A DNA stretch of 64,000 nucleotides from Gimesia algae (lineage in GTDB: Bacteria > Planctomycetota > Planctomycetia > Planctomycetales > Planctomycetaceae): contig NZ_CP036343.1 of assembly GCF_007746795.1 (NCBI RefSeq), forward strand, positions 3,838,369 through 3,902,368. Reading direction: 5' to 3'. The notes beneath the pieces are model-generated. The model was not told the origin of the DNA. It worked only from the letters and a program-made list of their open reading frames with translations, and made no database searches. The translations under genes and the position numbers were made by a program. Below, piece after piece: positions 35,998 to 46,120 of this stretch; positions within the stretch are counted from its first letter, which is position 1; the number at the start of each line of letters is the position of its first letter.

Positions 35998-37074
35998 TCA
36001 GACAAGCGTGACCTGCTTTTCGCCTTGAGCAACTTTACCCAGGATATGAGTAGGGCAATGGCTGGCGTGCAGTTTTTCCCGAACTGCTTTCGCCTGATCT
36101 GCCCTGACAATGGCGACCATACCGATTCCCATATTGAAGACGCGGAACATTTCCTCTTCATCGATATTTCCCAGTGACTGCAGCCAGCTGAATGCAGGTG
36201 GGACTTCCCAGGTCGATTTCTTGATTTCAATGCGGCGGTTGGCGGGCAGAATTCGCTCGATATTTTCAACCAGCCCGCCTCCAGTGATATGTGCCATTCC
36301 GCTGATCACAATCTGATCGGGATAGCTGCGAACGACGGAACTGATGGCAGCAGCATAAATCCGGGTGGGTTCCAGCAGGACACTGGCGACGGTTCGCTGA
36401 TTCAACTCTTCGATGGGATCGTTAATCCTCAGTCCCGCCATTTCAAAGACGACCTTGCGGATCAGGCTATAGCCGTTGGAGTGAAATCCACTCGATTCCA
36501 GCCCCAGCACAACATCACCTGCCTGGATCGCATGCCCATCCAGAACCTGGTTGCGTTCAACAACGCCGACGGAGAAACCGGCCATATCAAAGTCACCATC
36601 GCCGTACAGGTCGGGCATGATCGCCGTTTCCCCACCCAGTAGAGCTGATTTCGAGAGGACACAACCTTTGCTGACCCCTTCCATAAGTTCCACCAGTCGT
36701 TCGGGATCATCCTTGCCTAACGCGATGTAATCAAGAAAGAACAAGGGTTCTGCGCCCAGGCAGAGACAGTCGTTCACGCACATGGCGACCAGATCAATGC
36801 CGATCGTATTATAAGTTTCTGCCTCGATTGCCACTTTGATTTTTGTTCCGACACCATCGGTCCCGGAAACCAGAACCGGGTCTTCATATTTTCGACCTGC
36901 GGGCCCAGGTTCGGGATTATTCAAGCGGAAGAGACCGGCAAAACCACCGGGTAGATCCATCACGCGTGCTTTTTGCGCCAGATGGGTTTTTCCCAGCAGT
37001 GGATGAATGGAAGACATTGCTTTCTGATAGAGATCCAGGTCAACACCGGCATCTTTATAGGTTGCTTTTGTCAT
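35998..37074 (-). CDS. purM: Phosphoribosylformylglycinamidine cyclo-ligase (AIR synthetase)
   Basis: PurM makes aminoimidazole ribonucleotide from FGAM with ATP in purine synthesis. The 358-residue protein shows typical segments: YKDAGVDLD at the start, DPVLVSGTDGVGTK, GLESSGFHSNGYSLIRKV, HITGGGLVENIERILP and FNMGIGMV. Length is normal. It is a single gene, convergent with the acyltransferase gene. Confidence 0.95.
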   Translation of the reverse strand: MTKATYKDAGVDLDLYQKAMSSIHPLLGKTHLAQKARVMDLPGGFAGLFRLNNPEPGPAGRKYEDPVLVSGTDGVGTKIKVAIEAETYNTIGIDLVAMCVNDCLCLGAEPLFFLDYIALGKDDPERLVELMEGVSKGCVLSKSALLGGETAIMPDLYGDGDFDMAGFSVGVVERNQVLDGHAIQAGDVVLGLESSGFHSNGYSLIRKVVFEMAGLRINDPIEELNQRTVASVLLEPTRIYAAAISSVVRSYPDQIVISGMAHITGGGLVENIERILPANRRIEIKKSTWEVPPAFSWLQSLGNIDEEEMFRVFNMGIGMVAIVRADQAKAVREKLHASHCPTHILGKVAQGEKQVTLV

Positions 37075-37378
37075 AGTATCATCCGAATTAATAAGAGCTG
37101 AAACAGAAATTTTGTATCAGAGTTTCTGCTGATCACCAGAGAAAACTCACAGCTGACAGCATAACATTCCACCGTCGAGAAGAAAATCTTACGTATCAGT
37201 TATTTGAAACCCACAACAGGAAAAGCAGTAACAGACCTGTATCTCGATGAAACAGAAAGCTATGATCCTGACGTTCACTACCCCACCTGAAGCAGCGGCA
37301 TAAGATTCCAGCGAATCTGAAACGACCTGCAACCTGCTTCCTGAAGTCCCAGAAAAACAATCCAAGGAGATGACTAGC
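37075..37378. other. Divergent intergenic region purM / FAH gene, nothing recognised
   Basis: These 304 bases should hold both promoters. No purine riboswitch-like or repeat structure was seen. Confidence 0.3.
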
Positions 37379-38251
37379 ATGAAGTTAGCGACAATCCAGA
37401 CAGAGAATGGCATTCAAGTTGCCTCTGTGATTGACCAGGATAACAAGCTGACATTTTTTGATCTGTCAGCTTTTGATGAAAGCCTGCCACGATCACTAAA
37501 AGGAATTCTGGCGGTGGAAGGAGGCCTGGAGCGCGCAAAGGCAGCTGCAGAGCAGGCGCAACAGGCAGATCGACAGATTACAGGTACCTTGCTGGCACCG
37601 ATTCCCTCACCAGGAAAAGTGCTCTGTATCGGTTTAAATTACCGTGACCATGCAGAGGAAACGGGCATGCCCTTCCCCGATGAACCTGTTTGCTTCAGCA
37701 AGTTCAGCAGTTCCGTGACAGGCTCAGGACAGCCAATACGGATTCCTTCTGTCGCCCGCGAAGTTGATTATGAAGCCGAACTCGTGGCGGTAATCGGAAA
37801 AACATGTCGTAACGTGACCCAGGCAGACGCACTAAACTACATCGCCGGCTACATGAACGGCCACGATGTCTCAGCGCGCGACTGGCAGATAGGACGTCCG
37901 GGCGGACAGTGGCTGCTGGGAAAAACAGCGGACACATTTGCCCCGACTGGCCCTTACCTGGTAACGGCAGATGAGATCAAAGATGCAAACAGCCTCTCCA
38001 TTAAATTGACACTTAATGGAGAGGTTTTGCAGAATTCCAATACCGATAAATTTATCTTTACCATAGAACAGGTAATCGCGTTCGTGTCTCAGATATTGAC
38101 ACTCGAACCCGGCGATATCATCTTTACCGGTACGCCCCCCGGAGTTGGTATGGCCCGTAAACCCCCCGTATACCTTCAGCCTGAAGACCAGGCCTGCATC
38201 GAGATACAGGGGCTCGGAATGTTACACAATACCGTTGAAGCGTGGGATTGA
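37379..38251 (+). CDS. Fumarylacetoacetate hydrolase family protein
   Basis: A 290-residue soluble enzyme of the FAH family (hydrolases, hydratases and decarboxylases of beta-keto acids). Key segments are VLCIGLNYRDHAEETG, the metal-binding EAELVAVIGK region, GYMNGHDVSARDWQ, DANSLSIKLTLNGE and GDIIFTGTPPGVG. ATG at 37379 has AAGGAG about nine bases upstream; an ATG at 37370 overlaps that site and is less likely. The exact substrate cannot be told. Confidence 0.9.
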   Translation: MKLATIQTENGIQVASVIDQDNKLTFFDLSAFDESLPRSLKGILAVEGGLERAKAAAEQAQQADRQITGTLLAPIPSPGKVLCIGLNYRDHAEETGMPFPDEPVCFSKFSSSVTGSGQPIRIPSVAREVDYEAELVAVIGKTCRNVTQADALNYIAGYMNGHDVSARDWQIGRPGGQWLLGKTADTFAPTGPYLVTADEIKDANSLSIKLTLNGEVLQNSNTDKFIFTIEQVIAFVSQILTLEPGDIIFTGTPPGVGMARKPPVYLQPEDQACIEIQGLGMLHNTVEAWD

Positions 38252-38268
38252 AATGTTTGGTCTAGATT

Positions 38269-38466
38269 CTACTCGGAAGTAGTAACTCGAACTGCACGCA
38301 GGCCTCGATCACTCTTTTCAGTTTCAAACTCTACAGTTTGACCTTCAACCAGTTGATCGAATGTGATGCCATCCAGTGATGAGAGATGAAAAAAGATATC
38401 CTGTTGGCCATCGTTAATGAAGCCAAACCCTTTTTCAGTAATTTTTTTGATTGTTCCAGTGGCCAT
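38269..38466 (-). CDS. Cold-shock domain protein (CspA family)
   Basis: A 65-residue single cold-shock domain with the RNA-binding motifs KGFGFI (RNP1) and DIFFHLSSL (RNP2), acting as an RNA chaperone. The ATG at 38466 with GAGG nine bases upstream is preferred; the ATG at 38475 lies against that site. The roughly 640 bases upstream are gene-free, leaving room for a long regulated leader, as is common for csp genes (inference). Confidence 0.93.
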   Translation of the reverse strand: MATGTIKKITEKGFGFINDGQQDIFFHLSSLDGITFDQLVEGQTVEFETEKSDRGLRAVRVTTSE

Positions 38467-39109
38467 AAAGCCCATCCTCTAACTTAAAAGTCTCTCGACA
38501 ATAAAACGGAGTTTATTGTCACTCTGTAACTGATCACCACTTTTAGCAAATTCGCTTATAAAATAGTGACACACTGAAAAAATACGCACAGCGTATTATA
38601 ACGCAAAAATAATGAAATAATCAGGTTGCCCATGAATTGGACACTTATATAAATGAGATTGAAAACCACTTCAGCGTCATTCAACCTGAGATAAGTGTGA
38701 CAAACCCTGAACGAATTAGCAAACTGTTATATCAAAGTTTCTTATAAAATTTTTGAGAATTCTAAAAAACTAAAACCCTAAGATTCTGCCTGAAAATGAA
38801 GGTTTGTCTGAATTTAATCTTGACCTTTTTCCCTGTTTTTGGCACCCCAATCGGCCTGTTTTTTATTAACTGCAGGATCCTGCCAATCCCTTTGCTCCCG
38901 CCAGCTTCCACTTTTAATCCAGTAGGAATAGTCAACTGAACTGAAAAAAAGCTGCCTTTCCCTGATTTCAAACTGAAATATGAGTTTAAAAGATGATTGT
39001 CGCTTGAATTCTGTAGTGTCTCATTTTTTAATGCTTTTAGACAATGTCTTTTATAGACAGTGGCCAAGTGACTCATTTTCTACAACAACTATTCGGAAAG
39101 GACAATAAA
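38467..39109. other. AT-rich gene-free region upstream of csp and the small lipoprotein
   Basis: About 640 AT-rich bases contain a long-range inverted repeat ACACTTAT/ATAAGTGT (near 38640 and 38690). A 104-codon minus-strand frame (38762-39076) lacks a ribosome-binding site and looks spurious. Promoters for both flanking genes are expected. Confidence 0.35.
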
Positions 39110-39346
39110 ATGTCTTTCACAAAACTGAGCCGACTGTTCGTCGTGCTGGCGACTATCAGTATTTCAGCATGGGCCGTCGGATGCGGCAAACCCGCAGCTG
39201 ATGCTCCTGCCCCTGCAGGCGATGCTCCTGCAACTGATGCTCCCGCAGCTGACGCTCCCGCTGAAGCTGGTTCCACAACCGGTGGTGCTGGCGCTGAAGT
39301 TCCAGAAGGCGGAGAAGAGCCTAAAAAAGAAGAATCCGGCAGCTAA
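39110..39346 (+). CDS. Small Ala/Pro-rich lipoprotein
   Basis: A 78-residue secreted protein: signal peptide ending at a cysteine (SAWAVGCGKPAA), then DAPA-type repeats (DAPAPAGDAPATDAPAADAP), a Gly stretch and an acidic/Lys tail. The cysteine suggests lipid attachment. Tiny lipoproteins of this style recur in planctomycetes and have no known function. AAAGGA precedes the ATG, and a strong terminator follows. Confidence 0.8.
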   Translation: MSFTKLSRLFVVLATISISAWAVGCGKPAADAPAPAGDAPATDAPAADAPAEAGSTTGGAGAEVPEGGEEPKKEESGS

Positions 39347-39384
39347 GCTCGCCGAGACCAGTTCTCTGGTAACTCTTTGATTTG

Positions 39385-39417
39385 AAACGCCCGTTAATTC
39401 ATAACGGGCGTTTTTTT
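39385..39417 (+). terminator. Rho-independent terminator of the small lipoprotein gene
   Basis: A perfect stem AAACGCCCGTTA/TAACGGGCGTTT with a 5-base loop is followed by a run of T, 39 bases after the stop codon. Confidence 0.93.
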
Positions 39418-39646
39418 GTTGATAGAGTTCACTACCCGCTACGCCTTCACTGTGACTCATTGAAATCTGTAAAGTTCGTTCGCAATAACGTGTCATTTGC
39501 CGTTTGGCAGTTTATAATCGATGAACGGTCTGCCGAGTAATCTGAATGATTCACCTGACTTACTGACCCCATTCCCAGGACTCATGGTCAACGGATCGTC
39601 TGTTGTCCTGCCTGTATTGCACGCGCCGTGATTAAGGAACACTTTC

Positions 39647-40447
39647 GTGAAATCTGCTTCATCCCTGATGCTCTGCTTGAGCCTGTTTTTCTGTCTCTGC
39701 CTTGGTTCCATCGTTTCTGCAGCAGAAACCAGCCCGGAAAAAAAATGGATTTCATTGTTCAATGGTAAAGACCTGGATGACTGGACGATAAAAATCCGAG
39801 GTTACGATGTGAATGAGAACTTTGGCAATACATTCCACGTTGAAGATGGCTTGCTGAAAGTTGGCTATGATCAGTACGGTGAATTTGAAAAAAAATTCGG
39901 ACACCTGTTCTACAAAACTCCGTTTTCACATTACATCATTCGGGTCGAATATCGATTCACCGGAGAGCAGTCAACAGGCGGACCAGACTGGGCCTTTCGC
40001 AACAGTGGAATCATGGTCCATGGTCAGACCCCGGAAAGCATGTCGAAAGACCAGGAGTTCCCGGTTTCCATTGAAGTGCAGTTACTGGGTGGAAAGGGGA
40101 CGGGAACCCGCACAACTGCCAACCTGTGTACCCCGGGCACTCACGTTGTCATGGATGATAAGCTGTTTAAACCGCACTGCGTCAACTCACATTCCAAAAC
40201 CTACCATGGAGATCAATGGATCACCGTGGAAGTCGAGGTCCGCGGCAACAAAATCATCAAACACATTATCGATGGAGAAACAGTGCTCTCTTACACGAAG
40301 CCTCAACTGGACCCGGAGGATGCCAATGCCCAAAAACTGATTGAACAGGGGGCTCCTCTCATGCTCGAGAAGGGTACCATTTCGCTGCAGTCCGAAAGCC
40401 ACCCGATTGAGTTTCGTAAAGTCGAACTCCTCAATCTGGAGCCATAA
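39647..40447 (+). CDS. DUF1080 (3-keto-disaccharide hydrolase-like) exported protein
   Basis: A 266-residue protein with a signal peptide (cleavage near SAAE, about residue 26) and one DUF1080 jelly-roll domain (SLFNGKDLDDWTI to HPIEFRKVELLNL). It includes RNSGIMVHGQ and EVQLLGG, typical of the family, which is linked to 3-keto-glycoside hydrolysis. It begins with GTG at 39647 behind AAGGA. It is related to the C-terminal domain of the 1742-aa protein at 26624. Confidence 0.88.
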   Translation: MKSASSLMLCLSLFFCLCLGSIVSAAETSPEKKWISLFNGKDLDDWTIKIRGYDVNENFGNTFHVEDGLLKVGYDQYGEFEKKFGHLFYKTPFSHYIIRVEYRFTGEQSTGGPDWAFRNSGIMVHGQTPESMSKDQEFPVSIEVQLLGGKGTGTRTTANLCTPGTHVVMDDKLFKPHCVNSHSKTYHGDQWITVEVEVRGNKIIKHIIDGETVLSYTKPQLDPEDANAQKLIEQGAPLMLEKGTISLQSESHPIEFRKVELLNLEP

Positions 40448-40647
40448 AGCAGGTCTGTATTGAGAATCTGTTTCAAAATATTCTGCTGTCAGCCCGCGAT
40501 GGGAGAGATCTCGTTTCAATACGTAAAAATAGAGAATTTTAGACAGCATCAGTCTGGAACATGTCCTTCAATTCACGAATACTACATCCAGCGTGTCTCC
40601 AGGTTGAAGGCAGCATTACCAGAAAACAAAAAGAGAAAGCAAGACCA

Positions 40648-41118
40648 ATGAAGGGTAGTCAGAAAATAATCGACGCATTAAACGAGGGACTCACAATCGA
40701 GTTGACAGCCATCAACCTGTATTTTATCTCATCGAAGATGTGTAAAGACTGGGGTTTTGCTAAGTTGGCCAAGCACTTTTATGATGAATCCATTGAAGAA
40801 ATGAAACACGCTGACCAGGTCATCGACCGGATCCTGTACCTGGAAGGAGTGCCTGAAATTGCCCGCTACGATGTCATTCGTGTAGGCAAAACGGTAGAGG
40901 AACAGATCCAGAACAGCCTCGAACTGGAGATGAAAGGCGTGTCTACCTACAACTCGGCAATTGAACTGTGTCACGAAGAAAAAGATGCTGGCAGCCGCGA
41001 ATTGATGGATCAGATGGTCGTTGAATCTGAAGAAAGCATCGACTGGTGCGAATCGCAGATGGAACTGATCAAACAGGTCGGAATCCAGAACTACCTGGCA
41101 GGACAGATCCACGAATAA
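40648..41118 (+). CDS. bfr: Bacterioferritin, with altered ferroxidase ligands
   Basis: A 156-residue four-helix iron-storage subunit. Compared by eye with E. coli Bfr it keeps Glu18, Glu51, Met52 (heme), His54 and Glu94 (EMKHAD and LELEMKG). At the last ligand block, ESEESIDW replaces DEEGHIDW, so Glu127 and His130 appear to be Ser. The end (GIQNYLAGQIHE) is typical. ATG at 40648 gives the family length; the frame upstream to 40561 is discarded. A BFD-like ferredoxin gene converges on it. Confidence 0.92.
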   Translation: MKGSQKIIDALNEGLTIELTAINLYFISSKMCKDWGFAKLAKHFYDESIEEMKHADQVIDRILYLEGVPEIARYDVIRVGKTVEEQIQNSLELEMKGVSTYNSAIELCHEEKDAGSRELMDQMVVESEESIDWCESQMELIKQVGIQNYLAGQIHE

Positions 41119-41178
41119 CAGAGCAATCCGGCGGTTTACGGACTGTTAATCAAAGGGGCTTTGGTGGTAAAGAGCAGA

Positions 41179-41466
41179 CTAAGCTGGCTGCGCCGCACAC
41201 AGGCAACGCCGTTTGGACTGGCCACAGTCATCGCATGCACCTGCCAGCAGGTCTTTAATCCGACAATGGCAGGCCGTGCAACCTTTTCCTGCACCACACC
41301 CACGGGTCACTTCATGGACCGTCTCAGCATTGCTGACTGTAATGCACTGCTGGACTTCTTCTGGTGTCACTTTCAGGCAGTGGCAGAGAAATTTTCGACG
41401 TGTGGCAACCCCAGGAACGGGGACTGCCGTTGATCGTTCAAACTGGCTCTCGGTAACGGTAGACAT
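41179..41466 (-). CDS. bfd: BFD-like [2Fe-2S] ferredoxin (bacterioferritin-associated)
   Basis: A 95-residue protein with the BFD fold and its four cysteines in the CxC...CxxC pattern: FLCHCLKVTPEEV and GCTACHCRIKDL. BFD proteins pass electrons to bacterioferritin to release iron. Here an N-terminal extension (about 25 residues) and an extra Cys-rich tail (CDDC, CLC) are added. It converges with bfr, 60 bases apart. No good ribosome-binding site is visible before the ATG at 41466. The symbol rests on context. Confidence 0.8.
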   Translation of the reverse strand: MSTVTESQFERSTAVPVPGVATRRKFLCHCLKVTPEEVQQCITVSNAETVHEVTRGCGAGKGCTACHCRIKDLLAGACDDCGQSKRRCLCAAQPA

Positions 41467-41482
41467 TTCGCGTTATACCCTG

Positions 41483-41518
41483 GCATCAGTCGCATCCTTT
41501 GTGACTGATGCTTTTTTT
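41483..41518 (+). terminator. Plus-strand terminator hairpin upstream of the BFD gene
   Basis: Stem GCATCAGTC/GACTGATGC with an 11-base loop is followed by seven T on the plus strand. The only plus-strand gene it can serve is bfr, which ends 365 bases earlier, so the bfr transcript may run antisense through the whole BFD gene. Confidence 0.75.
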
Positions 41519-41784
41519 ATTGAAAGCTGGTTGCGTGGTGATTACGGGATTCAATCAGGTAGGAACGGTCTTTAAAACCCCGTTTTCAGGTTTGGCCTCA
41601 CTGCAAGTAGAGTATGAGACTCAGTCTCAACTAAGAATAGTATATCGGCCTTTTGAGTACTGTCAACTACTCTCAAAAAAGATTTATTGCTTATTCAGAG
41701 AGACACCCCACAACAGGCATTCGCATGTACACATAATGGCGACAAGTAACTGAAAAAAGCCACCTTTCCTCTTCTTTATAGATA

Positions 41785-41815
41785 CAAAAAAAGGCCTGCT
41801 TTTAACGGCAGACCT
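41785..41815 (-). terminator. Terminator of the pst-phoU-phoB operon
   Basis: On the minus strand, AGGTCTGC pairs with GCAGGCCT (one G-U pair) and a run of seven or eight U follows, 26 bases after the phoB stop. Confidence 0.85.
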
Positions 41816-41840
41816 GTCTTGGCGAAATATGCTTGAGGTT

Positions 41841-42554
41841 TTACGTTGTTTGTTTTTTGAAGGCGGTATCAGGATCCCGAAAGCGGTAACCAACACCGCG
41901 CACCGTCTCAATTAACTCTGAATGCTTATCCAGCTTCTGACGTAATGCCCGGATATGCACATCGATGGTTCGCTCCAGGACCAGAGCGTCGTCTCCCAGA
42001 GCAGCATCAATCAGTTCTGCACGAGAGAAAACACGACCAGGTTGACGAACCAGAGCTTCCAGCAGTTCAAATTCACTCCGAGTTAAAGAAATGGGGATAT
42101 CATCAATCATTACACGATGCCGCCGGCGGTCGATCATCACACCTTGACTGACAATCGTATCTGATGCTTCGCCGTTACTTTCACGGCGTCTGAGCAGAGC
42201 TTTGATCCGTTCCAGCAGAATCTTGACACTGAACGGTTTGGTGACGTAATCGTCGGCTCCTAACGTGAAACCAACCACCTGGTCCGTTTCTTCGGACTTG
42301 GCCGTCAGCATCAGGATTAGAATATTACTGGTTACCGGATCCGATCGGAGCCGACGACAGACTTCCAGCCCGTCCATCTGGGGAAGCATCAGGTCCAGAA
42401 TGATCAGGTCCGGTGTTTTGAGTTGCGCCTGTCGCAGACCGTCCATTCCATCAAGGGCAACCACAGCATCGTATTTCTCCTGCCGCAAATTGTATGCGAG
42501 AACTTCAGAGAGAGAACGATCATCTTCTATCACAAGAATGCGTTTCTTTGACAT
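41841..42554 (-). CDS. phoB: Phosphate regulon response regulator PhoB
   Basis: A 237-residue OmpR/PhoB-type response regulator. The receiver domain (1-120) shows EDD, the phosphorylated Asp in LIILDLMLPQMDG, and the LTA and KPF motifs. The C-terminal winged helix (about 135-225) includes RTIDVHIRALRQKL and ETVRGVGYRF. It is the last gene of the pst operon, 33 bases after phoU, and pairs with the PhoR-like kinase at 47378. Confidence 0.93.
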   Translation of the reverse strand: MSKKRILVIEDDRSLSEVLAYNLRQEKYDAVVALDGMDGLRQAQLKTPDLIILDLMLPQMDGLEVCRRLRSDPVTSNILILMLTAKSEETDQVVGFTLGADDYVTKPFSVKILLERIKALLRRRESNGEASDTIVSQGVMIDRRRHRVMIDDIPISLTRSEFELLEALVRQPGRVFSRAELIDAALGDDALVLERTIDVHIRALRQKLDKHSELIETVRGVGYRFRDPDTAFKKQTT

Positions 42555-42587
42555 ATCTTTTTCTTACACCACCTAAATAAAATGGAA

Positions 42588-43259
42588 TCAGGTAGAAAAT
42601 GTTTCCTTATGCCGATGGCGAACAATCTCACCCTCAGTCAGGTAGATAACATCTTCAGCAATATTAGTTGTATGGTCGGCAATACGTTCTATGTGGCGAG
42701 CTGAAGAAAAGAAATGTAATGCCGGTTTAATCAAATTGGGATCCGTCTGCATCAACTGATAAATTTCATTGATAATCTCCCGGTTGTAACCATCAACAAT
42801 GTCATCACGCTTACAGACGCTGCGTGCTTTTTCTGTATCAAAATCAATGAAGGCATCAATGGCATCACGCAGCATGGAGACAGTGACTTTCGTCATCGGT
42901 TCCAGAGAAGCGGGAATTCGAAAGTTGGGATAGTGTGACAACCCAATGGTCCGTTCCGCGATATTCACAGCCAGGTCGGCAATCCGTTCCAGATCATTAT
43001 TGATTTTCAACACGGTCGCCGTCTCACGTAAATCCACGGCGACCGGTTGATGTAACGCCAGAATTTTCAGACAATCTTCTTCAATCTTGACTTCACTTTC
43101 GTTGATGGCGTGTTCTTTCTCCATGACTTCATTCGCCAGATCAACCTGAACTTCGAAAAGGGCACGACTGGCCTTGGAGATCATCTCTTCAACCAGCGAA
43201 GATTGTGTGATGATCTCTCTCTCAAGTGACTCCATGTCCCGCTGTAGGTGTTTTGTCAT
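42588..43259 (-). CDS. phoU: Phosphate transport regulator PhoU
   Basis: A 223-residue helical protein made of two PhoU repeats, with the metal-binding-type motif ERIADLAVNIAER in the first and HIERIADHTTNIAED in the second. PhoU links the Pst transporter to PhoR/PhoB and represses the regulon when phosphate is ample. It starts 4 bases after the pstB stop. Confidence 0.95.
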   Translation of the reverse strand: MTKHLQRDMESLEREIITQSSLVEEMISKASRALFEVQVDLANEVMEKEHAINESEVKIEEDCLKILALHQPVAVDLRETATVLKINNDLERIADLAVNIAERTIGLSHYPNFRIPASLEPMTKVTVSMLRDAIDAFIDFDTEKARSVCKRDDIVDGYNREIINEIYQLMQTDPNLIKPALHFFSSARHIERIADHTTNIAEDVIYLTEGEIVRHRHKETFST

Positions 43260-43263
43260 TGGC

Positions 43264-44154
43264 TTATCCGAATCTGCCTGTAATATAATCTTCGGTCTGT
43301 TGTTTCTTGGGATTCGTAAACAACTCTTCAGTCGCCCCCGATTCTATCAGCAACCCCTGATAGAAAAACGCGGCCTGGTCAGAAACACGCGCGGCCTGCT
43401 GCATATTATGCGTCACAATGACGATCGTATACTGTTCTTTCAGCTCAAAAATCAAATCTTCAATCCGCGCTGTTGATGCCGGATCCAGTGCGGAAGCCGG
43501 CTCATCCATCAGCAGAATATCCGGATCATTTGCCAGAGCCCGTGCTATACACAGCCGCTGCTGCTGCCCCCCTGAAAGATTGAGGGCCGATTCACTTAAA
43601 CGATCCTTCACTTCATCCCAGAGTGCAGAACGCTGCAGTGATCGTTCTACAATCTCGAATAAATCTTTTTTCTTGCGGATGCCGGCGATCTTGGGACCAA
43701 AAGAAACATTGTCAAAAATGGACTTGGGAAAGGGAGTCGACTTCTGGAATACCATTCCAATCCGTTTACGCAAAGTGACAATGTCAGTTCGAGACGAATA
43801 GATATCCTGCCCTTCCAGCAGAATCTTTCCTTCTACCCGAGTCCCTTCAATCATGTCATTCATTCGATTGAGACATCGTAAAAATGTTGATTTGCCACAA
43901 CCAGATGGACCAATAAAGGCAGTCACACAGCGTTCTGGTATGGAAAGCGAAATATCGGTTAAAGCACGATTCTCCGAATAATAAAACGACAAATCACTCA
44001 CACTGATTTTTTCAGTGGCCTGTGCCAATTCGTCGGCCGTCCGCATATTCTTTCCTTCCGGAATGGAAGGACGGACGATCGGGCCTTTAGAGTGATCTGA
44101 AGTCGTCTTGTCGGATGGTTGCATATTATTTTTAACCGAAGGTGTTGAAGCCAT
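43264..44154 (-). CDS. pstB: Phosphate ABC transporter ATP-binding protein PstB
   Basis: ATPase of the high-affinity phosphate importer. Motifs: Walker [11 protein letters not shown]-loop [10 protein letters not shown], signature LSGGQQQR, Walker [14 protein letters not shown] and H-loop VTHNMQQ. With ATG at 44154 it is 296 aa, about 35-45 longer than usual, owing to a low-complexity N-terminus. A shorter form from ATG 44046 has the best ribosome-binding site (GGAAGG) and the usual length. The upstream limit is ATG 44181. Confidence 0.93.
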   Translation of the reverse strand: MASTPSVKNNMQPSDKTTSDHSKGPIVRPSIPEGKNMRTADELAQATEKISVSDLSFYYSENRALTDISLSIPERCVTAFIGPSGCGKSTFLRCLNRMNDMIEGTRVEGKILLEGQDIYSSRTDIVTLRKRIGMVFQKSTPFPKSIFDNVSFGPKIAGIRKKKDLFEIVERSLQRSALWDEVKDRLSESALNLSGGQQQRLCIARALANDPDILLMDEPASALDPASTARIEDLIFELKEQYTIVIVTHNMQQAARVSDQAAFFYQGLLIESGATEELFTNPKKQQTEDYITGRFG

Positions 44155-44252
44155 GGATTGAAAATCCTTGCTGAGACCCATTATAGATAATTTTGATCAA
44201 AACTGTGTCGATGTTTTTCTCTGTTTTTGAGGTAGCACAAAATCCATCCATA

Positions 44253-45131
44253 TTACCAGCGAATCTTTTTCCCATATTTATGACGTACAAAAATGGCAAT
44301 CGCATTCATGCTGACCAGAACCACCAGCAGAACCAGGATCCCTGCAGCAGCCAGATGATGAAATTCCTCCTGAGGCCGGGAAGTCCAGATGAAAATCTGG
44401 ATGGGTAGCGCGGTAAACTCATCAGATAATTTTTCTGGAACAAAGGGCACATAAGCCAGTGCACCCACTGCAATTAAAGGTGCTGCCTCACCTAATGCAC
44501 GGGACAGGGACAAGATCACTCCCGTCATGATTCCAGGCAGGGATGCTGGTAATACCTGATACCAGACAGTCTGCCAGCGAGTCGCGCCCAGGGCATATGC
44601 TGAACGTCGGATGGAATCGGGAACCGACCTTAAAGCTTCCTGCGAAGCCAGAATAATGATGGGCAATACCACCAGGGTCAGTGTCAGTGCACCGGAAAGT
44701 ACGCTTCCCTTCAACTGCAGTGCCCGCACAAACAGACCGAGCCCCAGAATGCCATACACGATGGAAGGCACACCAGCCAGATTGGCAATATTCAATTGAA
44801 TCAATTTGCGCCAACGACTGCGAGGTGCATACTCTTCAAGATAGAGTGCAGCCCCGACTCCCAAAGGAACAGAGAACAATGCTGTCAGACTGATTAACCA
44901 GATACTGCCCCACAAGGCAGATTTAATACCCGCTTTATGGGCAAAACGGGATGGTAGATGGTCAATGAAATCCCAGCTCAGCCAGTCTTTTCCCTGCACA
45001 ATAATATTCCAGATCAACACCACCAGCATCAATACACAGGTAATCGTCGCCAGGAAACAGACAGACGTGAACAGCATATTTGTGATTCGGCCGCGCCGCT
45101 TAGTCGTATAGATATCAAGTTTTGAGCTCAT
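44253..45131 (-). CDS. pstA: Phosphate ABC transporter permease PstA
   Basis: A 292-residue membrane permease with six helices and the EAA-like motif ([26 protein letters not shown]). Together with PstC it forms the channel of the Pst importer. Its ATG overlaps the pstC stop by four bases (ATGA), so the two are translationally coupled. Confidence 0.94.
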   Translation of the reverse strand: MSSKLDIYTTKRRGRITNMLFTSVCFLATITCVLMLVVLIWNIIVQGKDWLSWDFIDHLPSRFAHKAGIKSALWGSIWLISLTALFSVPLGVGAALYLEEYAPRSRWRKLIQLNIANLAGVPSIVYGILGLGLFVRALQLKGSVLSGALTLTLVVLPIIILASQEALRSVPDSIRRSAYALGATRWQTVWYQVLPASLPGIMTGVILSLSRALGEAAPLIAVGALAYVPFVPEKLSDEFTALPIQIFIWTSRPQEEFHHLAAAGILVLLVVLVSMNAIAIFVRHKYGKKIRW

Positions 45132-46120
45132 TCGTAATTCTCTCCTACTCGAGAGAGAATATATTGAGCAATCACATTCATGATCATCGTGGTTATGAAC
45201 AAGGACAGTCCTACTGCAAAAATCGTTCGATATTCGACAGTACCTGTCGGTGTGTCTCCCTGACTCACCTGCACGATATAGGCGGTCATCGTCTGAATAC
45301 TTTCCAGGGGATTCAACGTCAGCTTGGGGGTTGCACCGGCTGCCAGAGTCACTGCCATCGTCTCTCCAATGGCACGGGAAATCGCTAATAGAAAACTGGC
45401 AATAATCCCTGACAATGCTGCTGGTAAGATCACACGTACGGTCACCTCAAATTTATTAGCTCCCAGTGCAAAAGCGGCAGCTCTCAAAGATAGCGGAACT
45501 GACTGCAGGATATCTTCGCTCAGAGAAATGATCATCGGCAGAATCATGATCCCGACCACGATACAGGCACTGGCCGCGTTAAAGACGCCGGCACTGGGAA
45601 AGATGTAACGAATAATCGGAGATACAAATACGATCGCCAGATATCCATATACGACTGAAGGAATCCCTGCCAGAATTTCCAGCATCGGTTTCACAATATC
45701 ACGAAAACGGGGAGACGCGTATTCACTCAGGTAAATGGCAGTCCCCAGGCCTATGGGAACAGCGACCACTGCAGAACCGGCGGCCACCAGCATGGTCCCA
45801 CACAACAGCGGTAATATGCCAAAATGCTGTGGCTTTAGCAGCGGACTCCACCTGGTACCGGTTAAGAACTCAATAATAGAAACGTCGTAAAAAAACTGCA
45901 CTGATTCATATAGCAGGACCACCACAATGCCTACGGTAACCAGTATGGAAATACTGGCACAGACAAACAGTGTAAAGTGAATACAACCCTCATAGAATGG
46001 CCGCAGACTATACCACAACCCTCCAGGCTTTTCTAAAGACGAAGAGTGAGACAACTGCAGAACAGCTGCCTCACTACCTTCCATCTTAAGCGATTGTTCC
46101 GGATTCGAACCATCTACCAT
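45128..46120 (-). CDS. pstC: Phosphate ABC transporter permease PstC
   Basis: A 330-residue permease with an extended cytoplasmic N-terminus (about 40 residues) and six helices, carrying the EAA-type segment [27 protein letters not shown] and [15 protein letters not shown]. Its ATG overlaps the pstS stop by one base (TAATG) and its stop overlaps pstA. Confidence 0.94.
   Translation of the reverse strand: MVDGSNPEQSLKMEGSEAAVLQLSHSSSLEKPGGLWYSLRPFYEGCIHFTLFVCASISILVTVGIVVVLLYESVQFFYDVSIIEFLTGTRWSPLLKPQHFGILPLLCGTMLVAAGSAVVAVPIGLGTAIYLSEYASPRFRDIVKPMLEILAGIPSVVYGYLAIVFVSPIIRYIFPSAGVFNAASACIVVGIMILPMIISLSEDILQSVPLSLRAAAFALGANKFEVTVRVILPAALSGIIASFLLAISRAIGETMAVTLAAGATPKLTLNPLESIQTMTAYIVQVSQGDTPTGTVEYRTIFAVGLSLFITTMIMNVIAQYILSRVGENYE

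Noticed and set aside
38762-39076. A 104-codon minus-strand open frame
   Set aside because: It has no ribosome-binding site, an AT-rich composition and a basic, unstructured translation; it is likely spurious.
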